Below, in pieces: positions 7,037 through 14,018 of a stretch of 14,666 nucleotides of DNA. Source of the DNA: CAYYAQ01 sp964469555 (GTDB lineage: Bacteria > Planctomycetota > UBA1135 > UBA2386); NCBI GenBank assembly GCA_964469555.1, contig CAYYAQ010000129.1, forward strand, positions 1 through 14,666, read 5' to 3'. The position numbers and the translations under genes are program-made. Each line of letters opens with the position of its first letter. Position 1 is the stretch's first letter. Under the pieces are notes generated by a model that worked only from the letters and a program-made list of their open reading frames with translations, made no database searches and was not told where the DNA came from.

Positions 7037-7966
7037 TCAGCCGTCGTTCTTCCAGCGACGCAGCGTGAGGATCACGCGCCGCGGGGCGACGTTGTCGTAC
7101 AAGTACTCCCGGTACCCCACGCCGGGAATGCCCGTCTTGGGATCATCTTCCCGCTCGAGGCAATAGTTGCGTTCCCCGAGGTTCAGGTCGTCGTAGTCAT
7201 CGAGGTAGCGGTGCAGCTCTTGCCTGCGAGCCGGGTCTTGTTCGCTGAGGTAATGCTTGAGGTTGTAGTCGAAGCTCAGCACCGGATGCGTGACGTAGAC
7301 CGTGAACGCCAGGAGCACGGCGATCCACCCACACTGAATCACGCGACCCACCATGTCGATCCTGCTCCGGCGACCGGTGTCGAAGAAACAAAACACGAGC
7401 ACGAATCCCGCGATCAGCCCCCCGACGTGCGCCGCATTGCTGACGAATGGGATGAACAGCCCGATCAGCAGGTTGAATCCGATGATCGCGATGAGCTGCC
7501 GCGATCCCTGGTTCTCCAGGAAGTCGAGCAGCGTTCGACCACCGCGGACGTTGATCGCGAGCGCTGCGCCCAGCATTCCGAACAGCGCCCCGGATCCGCC
7601 GATCAGCGGTCGGTATTCCTCGGTGAGGAGCAACGCGCACACGGACCCGGCGACCGCGGACGCGAGGTAGAGCACGATGAACCTCCACGTCCGCAAGTAC
7701 CGTTCGAGTGTCGGGCCGAGGACCAGAAGCGCGTAGGAGTTCAGGCCGAGGTGAATCAAGCCGCCGTGAAGGAACGCGTTCGAGAGGATCCGCCAGGACT
7801 CGCCGTCGTGCACGAGGATCCCGACCGCGGCGCCGTAGGTGACGAGCCCGTCGGTCTCGGGCATCATCACGAACCCGCCGGTGAGATACGCCATGGTCAG
7901 GTAGACCAACAACACGGCGTACGTCACCGGCGTGTCGTTCAGTTGATCCATGAACGCCTTGCTCAC
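7037..7966 (-). CDS. Rhomboid family intramembrane serine protease
   Basis: A 309-residue polytopic membrane protein. Rhomboids cut transmembrane segments inside the bilayer with a Ser-His dyad. The nucleophile is S125 in GGSGALFG (family GxSG), and the partner histidine is H180 in NAAHVGGLIAG. The oxyanion-side HxxxxHxxxN element is present in LHGGLIHLGLN (H67, H72, N76). About six hydrophobic helices fall within residues 15-220, followed by a hydrophilic C-terminal tail of about 85 residues that is not typical of the minimal GlpG-like core and ends near RRWKNDG. It starts with GTG whose bases overlap the TGA of the TPR fragment upstream (GTGA), so it depends on translation of that gene. All catalytic residues are present, so activity is expected; the substrate is unknown. 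Confidence 0.94.
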   Translation of the reverse strand: MSKAFMDQLNDTPVTYAVLLVYLTMAYLTGGFVMMPETDGLVTYGAAVGILVHDGESWRILSNAFLHGGLIHLGLNSYALLVLGPTLERYLRTWRFIVLYLASAVAGSVCALLLTEEYRPLIGGSGALFGMLGAALAINVRGGRTLLDFLENQGSRQLIAIIGFNLLIGLFIPFVSNAAHVGGLIAGFVLVFCFFDTGRRSRIDMVGRVIQCGWIAVLLAFTVYVTHPVLSFDYNLKHYLSEQDPARRQELHRYLDDYDDLNLGERNYCLEREDDPKTGIPGVGYREYLYDNVAPRRVILTLRRWKNDG

Positions 7967-8274
7967 TCGCTCTTCCCCTTCTTCAGGAACGTGACCTTCG
8001 CGCGGGCGCGGGTCAGGTTCTCCTCGGGGCTCAGGCGCTCTTGATCGGATGCCGGGCGCGCCGCCAGTTTCAGCTCCTTCCTGGCCTCGTCCATCTGCCC
8101 CAGGTCCGCGAGAACTCGGGCCAGGAGCAGGTGCACCAGCCGGCTACCGGGAAAAACTGACTGGTGTTGGCGCAACACGGCGAGCGCATCGTCGTCGCGG
8201 TGCAGACGGAAGAGGTTTTTGCCCAGATTGAACAGGGCGTCGCCGAACGCGTGCTTCTCATCCTCTTGCACCAC
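7963..8274 (-). CDS. TPR-repeat protein, downstream fragment of an interrupted gene
   Basis: The 103-residue piece from GTG 8274 contains tetratricopeptide-like helices (FNLGKNLFRLHRDDDALAVL, then LLLARVLADLGQMDEARKEL) and a basic tail. The same frame is clearly coding further upstream, to 8415 (LGDIPTAIENLSRAFELDP, then YQLALLLAEIGQRKDAVSLF), which is another good TPR unit with no start codon of its own. It then meets TAG at 8416-8418, beyond which the preceding membrane gene continues in the same frame. It is therefore most simply the 3' part of one gene, and GTG 8274 may be used only by re-initiation. The stop overlaps the rhomboid start by four bases. TPR domains bind partner proteins; the partner is unknown. 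Confidence 0.7.
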   Translation of the reverse strand: MVQEDEKHAFGDALFNLGKNLFRLHRDDDALAVLRQHQSVFPGSRLVHLLLARVLADLGQMDEARKELKLAARPASDQERLSPEENLTRARAKVTFLKKGKSE

Positions 8275-8415
8275 GCTCCCGAACAGGCTGACCGCGTCTT
8301 TCCTCTGGCCGATCTCCGCGAGGAGTAGCGCCAGCTGGTATCGACCGGCGACGTGCGATGGGTCGAGCTCGAACGCGCGGCTGAGGTTCTCGATCGCGGT
8401 CGGGATGTCCCCAAG

Positions 8416-8418
8416 CTA
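8416..8418 (-). other. In-frame TAG splitting the membrane-TPR gene
   Basis: The reading frame is GCG CGG TAG CTT GGG on the minus strand. Both sides read as coding in the same frame with no insertion or deletion, and a TPR helix (LGDIPTAIENL) begins right after it. A single change from TAC or TAT would restore Tyr, and one from CAG would restore Gln. Confidence 0.7.
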
Positions 8419-8757
8419 CCGCGCCGATCTACCGACGAGCAGCCGGTCGGCGTGGGTCTCCAGGTGCTTGAGCCGCGTGAGGCCTTCGTCCATCGGGCCG
8501 CGATCCGTGCCGAGTCTGCGTTTCCTCTCGCTGAACCGCATGCGCAGGAATGGCAGGAGTGGTGGATAGAACAACAGTCCCAGTCCCAACACGCCGAGGC
8601 TGATCCACCCGAGGCGGGTGAGCCACAAGCCTCCCAATGTCGCCGTAGCGTAGACCGAGTGCGGCGAGCCCACGAAGAAGCCCACGACCATCCCCAACGG
8701 AACGAGCGCCGTGACGAAGAGCAGGGTGGCGAAGACTTTGCGGATCGAGATGCGCAC
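8416..8757 (-). CDS. Membrane-anchored N-terminal part of the interrupted TPR protein
   Basis: From GTG 8757 this gives 113 residues: MRISIRKVF, a first transmembrane helix at about 8-30, a second at about 44-66 (WISLGVLGLGLLFYPPLLPF), then a basic cytoplasmic linker (RMRFSERKRRL) and LKHLETHADRLLVGRSAR, which leads into the TPR units on the far side of the TAG. The frame stays open up to 9132, but that part lies antisense to the exported S41-like gene and is not needed. No strong Shine-Dalgarno sequence is seen at 8757, so the exact start is uncertain. The complete gene would be 264 residues, two membrane helices followed by TPRs. It is divergent from the S41-like gene with about 105 bases between starts. 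Confidence 0.7.
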   Translation of the reverse strand: MRISIRKVFATLLFVTALVPLGMVVGFFVGSPHSVYATATLGGLWLTRLGWISLGVLGLGLLFYPPLLPFLRMRFSERKRRLGTDRGPMDEGLTRLKHLETHADRLLVGRSAR

Positions 8758-8862
8758 GACGTAGGGAGATGTTCGCCGGGGGAACGCGACAGGGCAAGAC
8801 ACGGAATCGGCGACAGGGGTGCAAAAGTGAGTCGAACCCGACCGGTGTCTTATGTTCCAGCC

Positions 8863-10056
8863 ATGAGGATTCCCTTCCAGACTTGGCGGTTCCGTATCTG
8901 GCCCGTCCTCGGCCTCGTGTTGTGCGCTTCGCCAATGCCGGCGCAGGACCCGGGCGATCTGTTCGAGAACGTCGTCGAGGCCCTCGAGCGGGGCTACTGG
9001 GACCGCAAGTTCCGCAAGGAGACCCTGCCCAAGCTCGCCACGAAGTTCCGTGCCGCGGCCGAAGGGGCTGAATCGCTGGCCGAGGAGTGCGCGATTGTCG
9101 ATGGCCTGCTGTCCCACGTGCCGAGCAGCCACCTCGCGCTCTACTCGAAATCGACGTTCAAGGGCATGATCGAGGAGCTGTCCAGCCGGAAGCGCTTCAC
9201 ATTCGCATTCCAGATCAAGCAGCGGGCGAGTCGATTCTTCGCCTGCAAGATCTTCGAGGGCGGACCGGCCGAGCGCGCGGGTCTAAAGCGCGGCGACCGG
9301 ATCCTGCGGATCGACGGCAAGCTGCCGCATGGCAGCACGCGGTTGGACCGTCGGTCCGACGACGCCTACTTGCCCGACGCCCCGCTGCACGCGGTGATCG
9401 TCAGGCACGCGAAGGACCACGACGAAGACGAGGACAAGATCGACAAGGTCACTCTCCTCGTCGAACGCCGACCAGGCGAGCAAATGAGCATCGTCGTGAC
9501 CGCCGCCAAGTACAGCGCGCTGCACGCGGCGAGAAAGAGCGTCCGCGTGATCGAGCGGGGCGGCAAGCGCATCGGCTACGTCCACTTCTGGTACATCCAC
9601 GCCGGCTGCGTGGCCCTGCTGTCCAAGCTCGTAAAGAAGGACTTCGCCGACTGCGATTCCATGGTGCTCGACCTCAGGGGTCGCGGCGGCAACGGCGTGG
9701 AAGCGAAGCGCATCGTGAGTTTCTTCACGGGCAGGCGAAAGAAATGGGACAGGCCATTCGTCGCCCTGATGGACCGGGAATCACGCAGCGCGAAGGAGAT
9801 GATCGCCCACGAGTTCAAGGTGCAGAAAGCCGGGCTCATCATCGGTGAGAAGAGCGCGGGCGCGCTCGTGCCCGCGGCGTTTGCTCAGGTAGGACAGGGG
9901 ATGGTGCTGATGTATCCCGGCATGCGTCTCGGCAGGTACTCGGACGAGGTCGAGTTGAAGGGCGTGGAGCCGGACTTGCCGGTCGCGTACCCGCTGCCCT
10001 ACACCGCGAATGCCGACCCGATTCTCGACCGGGCCGTGAGACACCTCAGCCGATAG
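8863..10056 (+). CDS. Exported PDZ-domain S41-like peptidase
   Basis: A 397-residue protein starting at ATG 8863. The N-terminus (MRIPFQTWRFRIWPVLGLVL, then CASPMPAQ) is a signal peptide with likely cleavage after Gln28 or nearby. Residues 30-110 are helical and resemble the N-terminal domain of C-terminal processing proteases. A PDZ core lies at about 125-155 (GGPAERAGLKRGDRILRIDG), which binds substrate C-termini. The S41 core follows: YVHFWY, LDLRGRGG at 269-276, and ESRSAKEMIA at 306-315, where S309 aligns with the catalytic serine of SASASE. Where CtpA-type enzymes carry the catalytic lysine (GKGxVQ), this protein has GEKSAGALVPA, so the usual Lys is absent or moved. It may use another base or be inactive. 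Its stop overlaps the end of the convergent GalT-like gene by 11 bases. Confidence 0.85.
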   Translation: MRIPFQTWRFRIWPVLGLVLCASPMPAQDPGDLFENVVEALERGYWDRKFRKETLPKLATKFRAAAEGAESLAEECAIVDGLLSHVPSSHLALYSKSTFKGMIEELSSRKRFTFAFQIKQRASRFFACKIFEGGPAERAGLKRGDRILRIDGKLPHGSTRLDRRSDDAYLPDAPLHAVIVRHAKDHDEDEDKIDKVTLLVERRPGEQMSIVVTAAKYSALHAARKSVRVIERGGKRIGYVHFWYIHAGCVALLSKLVKKDFADCDSMVLDLRGRGGNGVEAKRIVSFFTGRRKKWDRPFVALMDRESRSAKEMIAHEFKVQKAGLIIGEKSAGALVPAAFAQVGQGMVLMYPGMRLGRYSDEVELKGVEPDLPVAYPLPYTANADPILDRAVRHLSR

Positions 10057-10954
10057 CGTCGCGCCACCGTGCGGCGCTCATCTGAGCGGTGATGGCGTTG
10101 ATGTACATGTCCGCGCCGATCTCCAGGGCGGCGACGTTGCCGATGCGGGGTTGCAGCTCGAAGTGCCAGTGGAAATCCTCGTCAGAGATCCGGTGGAGGC
10201 AGAGGTTGAACGCACCGCCCTTGAAACTGCTGGTCGCGCCGGCGAACAGCGCCGCGAGCGAGCGAACCAGGTCGTCGTCGTGCTTGGATTCCAGGAAGTC
10301 GTCGTCGTGAGCGAGGGGCAGCATCCACGTCTCGAACGGGAGTTTCGGCGTGCTCGGAGCGAGGACCACGTGGTGGTCACTCCGATGGACGATGCGGCCC
10401 TCGGCTTGTGCCGACTCGATCTCTTCGCAGTGGATGCAGCCGTCCCGGCAAGCTGACAACTCGGATACGAGCCGCGGGGGGATCATCGGTAGCCCGAGCA
10501 GTTGGCTGTGGTTGTGCGCGATGGATGCGCCGGCGGCGGCGCCGACATTCTTGAACAGGAACGCGCAGCGGACGTCGTCACGGAGCTCGAACGCCGCGAT
10601 CCGTCTGCGGTACAACGCCACGCTGTCCCTCAGGATGTCTGCGGACAGCTCGGAGGCGTGGGTCGTGTGGTCATCGCCTTCGGCGATGACCTCGTGATTG
10701 TGCGTCGCGGGGAACAGATTCTTGAACGCGCGCGCCGTCCAGCCGGGTGTGTCGGGGGCGGAGCCGTCGGTGCGGATGGCTTCCTCCTCCGGTGGAGTCT
10801 GGCCCTCGCTACCGGAGCAGAACGGACAATCGAATTCGCCGTCGCGTTCGGGGCCGGTGTTGCGCGGACGCTTCAGTCGTCCCGGGGAGACGAGGACCGG
10901 GCGCCCGGTCCCCTTGTCGATGCGCAGTAGGGGACCGTCGGACAAGTCGCTCAC
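10046..10954 (-). CDS. Galactose-1-phosphate uridylyltransferase-like protein (GalT/HIT superfamily)
   Basis: A 302-residue member of the GalT branch of the HIT superfamily, enzymes that move nucleotidyl groups through a uridylyl- or adenylyl-histidine intermediate. Zinc-type ligands are visible as CPFC (C43, C46) and a second CIHC (C173, C176). HEVIAEGDDH at 87-96 matches the GalT HEVIVE segment. The active site is HNHSQ at 147-151, with H149 as the probable nucleophile; classic GalT has HPHGQ. FHWHFELQPR near the C-terminus is the second family HxH. It may act on ADP- or UDP-sugars or another sugar 1-phosphate; no Leloir pathway neighbours are present. The GTG start overlaps the TGA of the cytochrome gene (GTGA). 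It is last in the operon. Confidence 0.88.
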   Translation of the reverse strand: MSDLSDGPLLRIDKGTGRPVLVSPGRLKRPRNTGPERDGEFDCPFCSGSEGQTPPEEEAIRTDGSAPDTPGWTARAFKNLFPATHNHEVIAEGDDHTTHASELSADILRDSVALYRRRIAAFELRDDVRCAFLFKNVGAAAGASIAHNHSQLLGLPMIPPRLVSELSACRDGCIHCEEIESAQAEGRIVHRSDHHVVLAPSTPKLPFETWMLPLAHDDDFLESKHDDDLVRSLAALFAGATSSFKGGAFNLCLHRISDEDFHWHFELQPRIGNVAALEIGADMYINAITAQMSAARWRDAIG

Positions 10955-11364
10955 CAGTTTCCGTGCTCGTGACAGCGGTTGCAGATCGTCTTGTTTTGCT
11001 TGGAGAGGTCGACGAGCTTCGCGTGCTGCTTCAGGGTCGCGGCGGCGGCGATGTCACGGAACCAGTCTGCGGCGGTCTTCGCCTTCGTGCGGGACTTCTT
11101 GCTCCTGAGATAGAGAGCCCGCTTCGGGTCCCGTGCCTGGATGAAGAGCGAGCGGACTCTCATGGCGCCGCTGCGGATCGCCTCGAAGTTGGTCTTGTCG
11201 GGGTCCTTGTTGAGTTTCGCCGGCATGATCTCGTCGACCAGGGTCTCGACCTCGGCCTCCATCGCTTCCTCCATGTCCTTGTACTGCTCGTGAACCTCCA
11301 TCGATGCGCAAGCGGCGCCGAATAGGAGAAGGAGCATTGCGATATGGCACTTCCGCTTCGACAT
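10951..11364 (-). CDS. Small c-type cytochrome, probable lipoprotein (class II-like)
   Basis: A 137-residue protein. Residues 1-22 form a secretion signal (MSKRKCHIAMLLLLFGAACA) with a possible lipobox ending at C19, although Gly rather than Leu at -3 is atypical. The mature part is helical and charged. The only heme motif is CNRCH at 128-132, just five residues from the C-terminus. A CxxCH at the end of a roughly 120-residue helical domain is the layout of class II cytochromes c (c', c-556). Heme attachment in the periplasm is expected; a role in electron transfer or ligand binding cannot be chosen. It begins ten bases after the deaminase stop and overlaps the GalT-like gene by four bases. 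Confidence 0.82.
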   Translation of the reverse strand: MSKRKCHIAMLLLLFGAACASMEVHEQYKDMEEAMEAEVETLVDEIMPAKLNKDPDKTNFEAIRSGAMRVRSLFIQARDPKRALYLRSKKSRTKAKTAADWFRDIAAAATLKQHAKLVDLSKQNKTICNRCHEHGNW

Positions 11365-11374
11365 GCTTCGAAGG

Positions 11375-12715
11375 CTATCGCGTAAGGCCTGCCCGACTCA
11401 AGAGTGCGGACAATTGCACGTCCGCGTTCTTGGCGATTCCCTCGCCGTCCATGGTCGAGAGTTCTCCGTCGCGCACGCAGAAGGAACCACCGACCATGAC
11501 GTGGCGGATGCTCGCGGTCTCCGCAGCGAAGACCAGGCGCGAGACGATGTCGCCGCCGGGGCGGAGCGTCGGGTGGTCGAGGTCGACGAGGACGAGGTCG
11601 GCGCGCTTTCCCACGCTCAGGCTCCCGACGTCGTCCGCGAGCCCGAGCGCGGCCGCGCCGCCAGCGGTCGCGGCGTGAAGAGCGGCGGTCGCGGGCCACG
11701 CGCCCGGTCCGGCTACGGTCGCTTGCACGAGCGCTGCTTGTCGGAGTTCGGTCAGCATCGAGAGCCGGTTGTTGCACGGCGCGCCGTCGGCGCCGAGCCC
11801 GACCCGCAGCCCGAGCGCGCGATACGCAGCGATCGGCGCGAGCCCCGATCCGAGTTTGAGATTGGCGGTCGGACAGTGGAGGACCGCCGCTCCGGTGGCG
11901 ACGAGAGCGTCGCGTTCGGCGGTCGTCGTGTGCACGCAGTGCGCCAGGGACGTTCGATCCGTGAGCAGTCCCTGTTCGCGCAGCGCGAGGATGTAGTCCC
12001 GACCCGCGCGTTCCTGGACGAGCTCGACTTCGGCGGGATGCTCGCACGCGTGCGTGTGGATGCGCAGTGCGTTCTCGTTTGCGTAGTCCGCGGCGGATTC
12101 GGCCAGCTCGTCCGTGCACGAGAGGATGAAGCGCGGGGAGACGGCGTAGTGAATACGCCCGTGCATCCCGTGGAACTCCTCGCGCAACGAACGCGAGAGT
12201 TTGAGTGCTTCGTCGGCGGTCGTGGCCAGCGCGGGGGCGCTCGGATCGGGGATGTCCATCAGGCAGTTGCCCATCACCGTCGTCATGCCGCTCTCGACGG
12301 CGACCTTGAAGGACTCCTCTGCGTGGTGCACGGACTCCATCACCTGTGTCGTGGTCGTTCCTCCGAGCAGGAGTTCTGAAACGGAGAGTTCGGCGGACGC
12401 GCGCGTCGAGGCGGCGTCGTGCGCGGCTTCGAGTGGCCAGATGCGCTGGCGCAGCCAGTCCATCAACGGGAGGTCGTCAGCCAGCCCGCGGAAGAGTGTC
12501 TGGCAGTAGTGCACGTGGCCCTGCACGAAGCCCGGCAGGGCGATGAGGTTGTCGCCGGACACGACCGTCTCATCTGGCTCCGGTTGCAGTTGCCCGATCG
12601 CGGTGATGCGACCGTCGCGGATGCGAATCGACTTCTGGCCGACGTCGCCCAGCGGGTCGGTCTCGGGGCCGTCCATCGGGACGACCGTGATGTCTGTCAA
12701 CAGCGATGAGGTCAT
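11375..12715 (-). CDS. TRZ/ATZ-family amidohydrolase, probable adenosine-derivative deaminase
   Basis: A 446-residue metal-dependent hydrolase of the group that includes 5-methylthioadenosine/S-adenosylhomocysteine deaminase, 5-deoxyadenosine deaminase, guanine deaminase and triazine hydrolases. Metal ligands are H67 and H69 (GHVHYCQTLFRGLADDLPL), H222 with E225 (HTHACEH) and D310 (GLGADGAPCNN); AHCVH at 258-262 is the next conserved histidine block. FRGLADDLPLMDWL and IWPLE at 92-96 are shared with MtaD-type enzymes. Such enzymes turn the adenine ring to hypoxanthine, recycling SAM by-products. The substrate cannot be fixed by eye; 8-oxoguanine or an aminated heterocycle are alternatives. 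The C-terminal GSLSVGKRADLVLVDL returns to the small beta domain. The ATG overlaps the upstream lipoprotein stop (ATGA). Confidence 0.9.
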   Translation of the reverse strand: MTSSLLTDITVVPMDGPETDPLGDVGQKSIRIRDGRITAIGQLQPEPDETVVSGDNLIALPGFVQGHVHYCQTLFRGLADDLPLMDWLRQRIWPLEAAHDAASTRASAELSVSELLLGGTTTTQVMESVHHAEESFKVAVESGMTTVMGNCLMDIPDPSAPALATTADEALKLSRSLREEFHGMHGRIHYAVSPRFILSCTDELAESAADYANENALRIHTHACEHPAEVELVQERAGRDYILALREQGLLTDRTSLAHCVHTTTAERDALVATGAAVLHCPTANLKLGSGLAPIAAYRALGLRVGLGADGAPCNNRLSMLTELRQAALVQATVAGPGAWPATAALHAATAGGAAALGLADDVGSLSVGKRADLVLVDLDHPTLRPGGDIVSRLVFAAETASIRHVMVGGSFCVRDGELSTMDGEGIAKNADVQLSALLSRAGLTR

Positions 12716-13122
12716 GAGTCGCGGTCGACGATCTTATTGGCGCCGGGGAACAGTTCCTTCGCCGGAGTCCACGGCAGCGGCGTTCCGTCTGGCGCGTGTC
12801 TTCGGAAGAGTCGGTAGCGGCAGTGGACCTTCATGCTCTTCGCACCTCCGGGGAGAACGAGTTCTCGCTGTGAGCCGGTGAAGGTCTCGTGCAGGTCGTC
12901 CGGGCTGGAATCAAGGCGCAGGATCAGGACGTTATCGGTGGAGCAGGGGAGAGAAACGGTTCGCGCCTCGGTACCGGGGGAATAGAGCACGATCACCTCG
13001 ACCTCGCGGGATTCTCGCGGTGACCAGTCGGGCAGGTTGGAGCAACCGGTCGCCGACAAAAGGATGACTACCGCTATGCTGCGCGGCGTGTTCCTCTCGA
13101 GCTTCGACATCTTATGGGTCAT
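12712..13122 (-). CDS. Hypothetical lipoprotein, first gene of the operon
   Basis: A 136-residue protein. A basic N-terminus and hydrophobic stretch (SIAVVILLSATGCSNL) end in a lipobox-like ATGC with the modified cysteine at C27, so it should be a lipid-anchored envelope protein. The mature part is mostly beta-like, with a Cys59, Cys99 pair, and matches no family I recognise. A second in-frame ATG (MSKLER, 13110) is an alternative start; GGGGAC before 13122 favours the longer form. Its TGA overlaps the ATG of the deaminase. Its start lies 32 bases from the start of the divergent NHL-repeat gene. Confidence 0.75.
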   Translation of the reverse strand: MTHKMSKLERNTPRSIAVVILLSATGCSNLPDWSPRESREVEVIVLYSPGTEARTVSLPCSTDNVLILRLDSSPDDLHETFTGSQRELVLPGGAKSMKVHCRYRLFRRHAPDGTPLPWTPAKELFPGANKIVDRDS

Positions 13123-13154
13123 TTCGTCCCCGATCGGTTGGTGACCGCAACTCC

Positions 13155-14018
13155 ATGTACGGTGGCATCGCGGTATCCCGAAACCTTTTCTGCCTGACCT
13201 ACACCGAAGGTCGGGGAAAGGTATTCCTCGTGGATCTCGGAGAGAAACGACCGTTGGATTTCTGGGAGTACGGCGGCAAGGACGGTGGCTACGCCGACGC
13301 GGGTGGCGTGGCGATCGACCGGGACTTTGCCGTGTACGTGGCGGACACTCACAACGAAGTCGTACGCCGCTTCACCGCGTTTGGCAAGGAACTCGAAACT
13401 CTGGGGAAGGAACACAAACGTGCTCCGGGCGCGGCGTGTCGGGATCGGACCGGCTACCTCGAGCGACCCCACGCTGTCGCTGTGTTCGATGACCACGTGT
13501 TGGTCGCGTGCGGCGATCACCACCTGCGTCGTGGCGTGCAGCGATTCGGTCTCGATGGCGAGAGCTTGCCGCCGCTGCTCGCGTTCGGCGATCTTGAGGG
13601 CGAGTTCGGAGCGCCCCGAGGACTGTGTGCCGGCGCCGATGGCATCTTCGTCGCGGATACTCTCAACGGCGTGGTGCAGCGATTCACGGTGGAGGGCCGG
13701 TTCGTCAACGATATCGCCACGGCCAGGGTGCCTTCAGGGATGAGTCGACCGATCGCCGTGCAGTCGCTGCACGACGGGACGATCCTGGTCATCGACCAGG
13801 GCGATGATCCTGGCTTGCGGCACTTCGACGTCAGCGGGAAGTTCCTCGCTTCCCCGTCCGCCACCGATGATGTAGTGGATCCAGTCGCCCTCGCCCGCGA
13901 CGATGAGGGCCGGATCTACGTGTTGGATCGCGATGGCGAACGCGTGCAGCGGCTGTGCCCGGACCTGAGTCACGACGCGCAGATTCTCGATCTGGCCGAA
14001 TACCTGCATGAGCGCTGA
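13155..14018 (+). CDS. NHL-repeat beta-propeller protein
   Basis: A 287-residue protein with at least five NHL-type blades: GGVAIDRDFAVYVADTHN (about 50-67), RPHAVAVFDDHVLVACGDHH (104-123), APRGLCAGADGIFVADTLNG (154-173), RPIAVQ with ILVIDQGDD, and DPVALARDDEGRIYVLDRDG near the C-terminus. NHL propellers bind proteins, RNA or ligands or are worn enzymes. ATG 13155 has no visible Shine-Dalgarno sequence and gives no signal peptide; the frame is open upstream to a stop at 13065-13067 but has no ATG, GTG or TTG there, so the N-terminus may have been lost. The end overlaps the permease start by 11 bases, implying co-expression. Confidence 0.85.
   Translation: MYGGIAVSRNLFCLTYTEGRGKVFLVDLGEKRPLDFWEYGGKDGGYADAGGVAIDRDFAVYVADTHNEVVRRFTAFGKELETLGKEHKRAPGAACRDRTGYLERPHAVAVFDDHVLVACGDHHLRRGVQRFGLDGESLPPLLAFGDLEGEFGAPRGLCAGADGIFVADTLNGVVQRFTVEGRFVNDIATARVPSGMSRPIAVQSLHDGTILVIDQGDDPGLRHFDVSGKFLASPSATDDVVDPVALARDDEGRIYVLDRDGERVQRLCPDLSHDAQILDLAEYLHER

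Noticed and set aside
6692..8044. 450-codon plus-strand frame across the gltX end and the rhomboid gene
   Set aside because: It crosses two well-supported genes in other frames and shows no domain; low-complexity His/Glu/Arg composition is typical of a shadow.
8826..8850. tRNA T-arm-like sequence (GGTTCGACTCAC on the minus strand)
   Set aside because: The flanking bases do not pair as a T stem and no acceptor, D or anticodon arm can be found.
8353..8862. Upstream extension of the S41-like gene frame
   Set aside because: The signal peptide begins at ATG 8863, and the extension is antisense to the membrane-TPR gene.
10046..10056. 11-base convergent overlap of the S41-like and GalT-like genes as a sign of frameshift
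   Set aside because: Both C-termini look natural; short convergent overlaps are normal in compact genomes.
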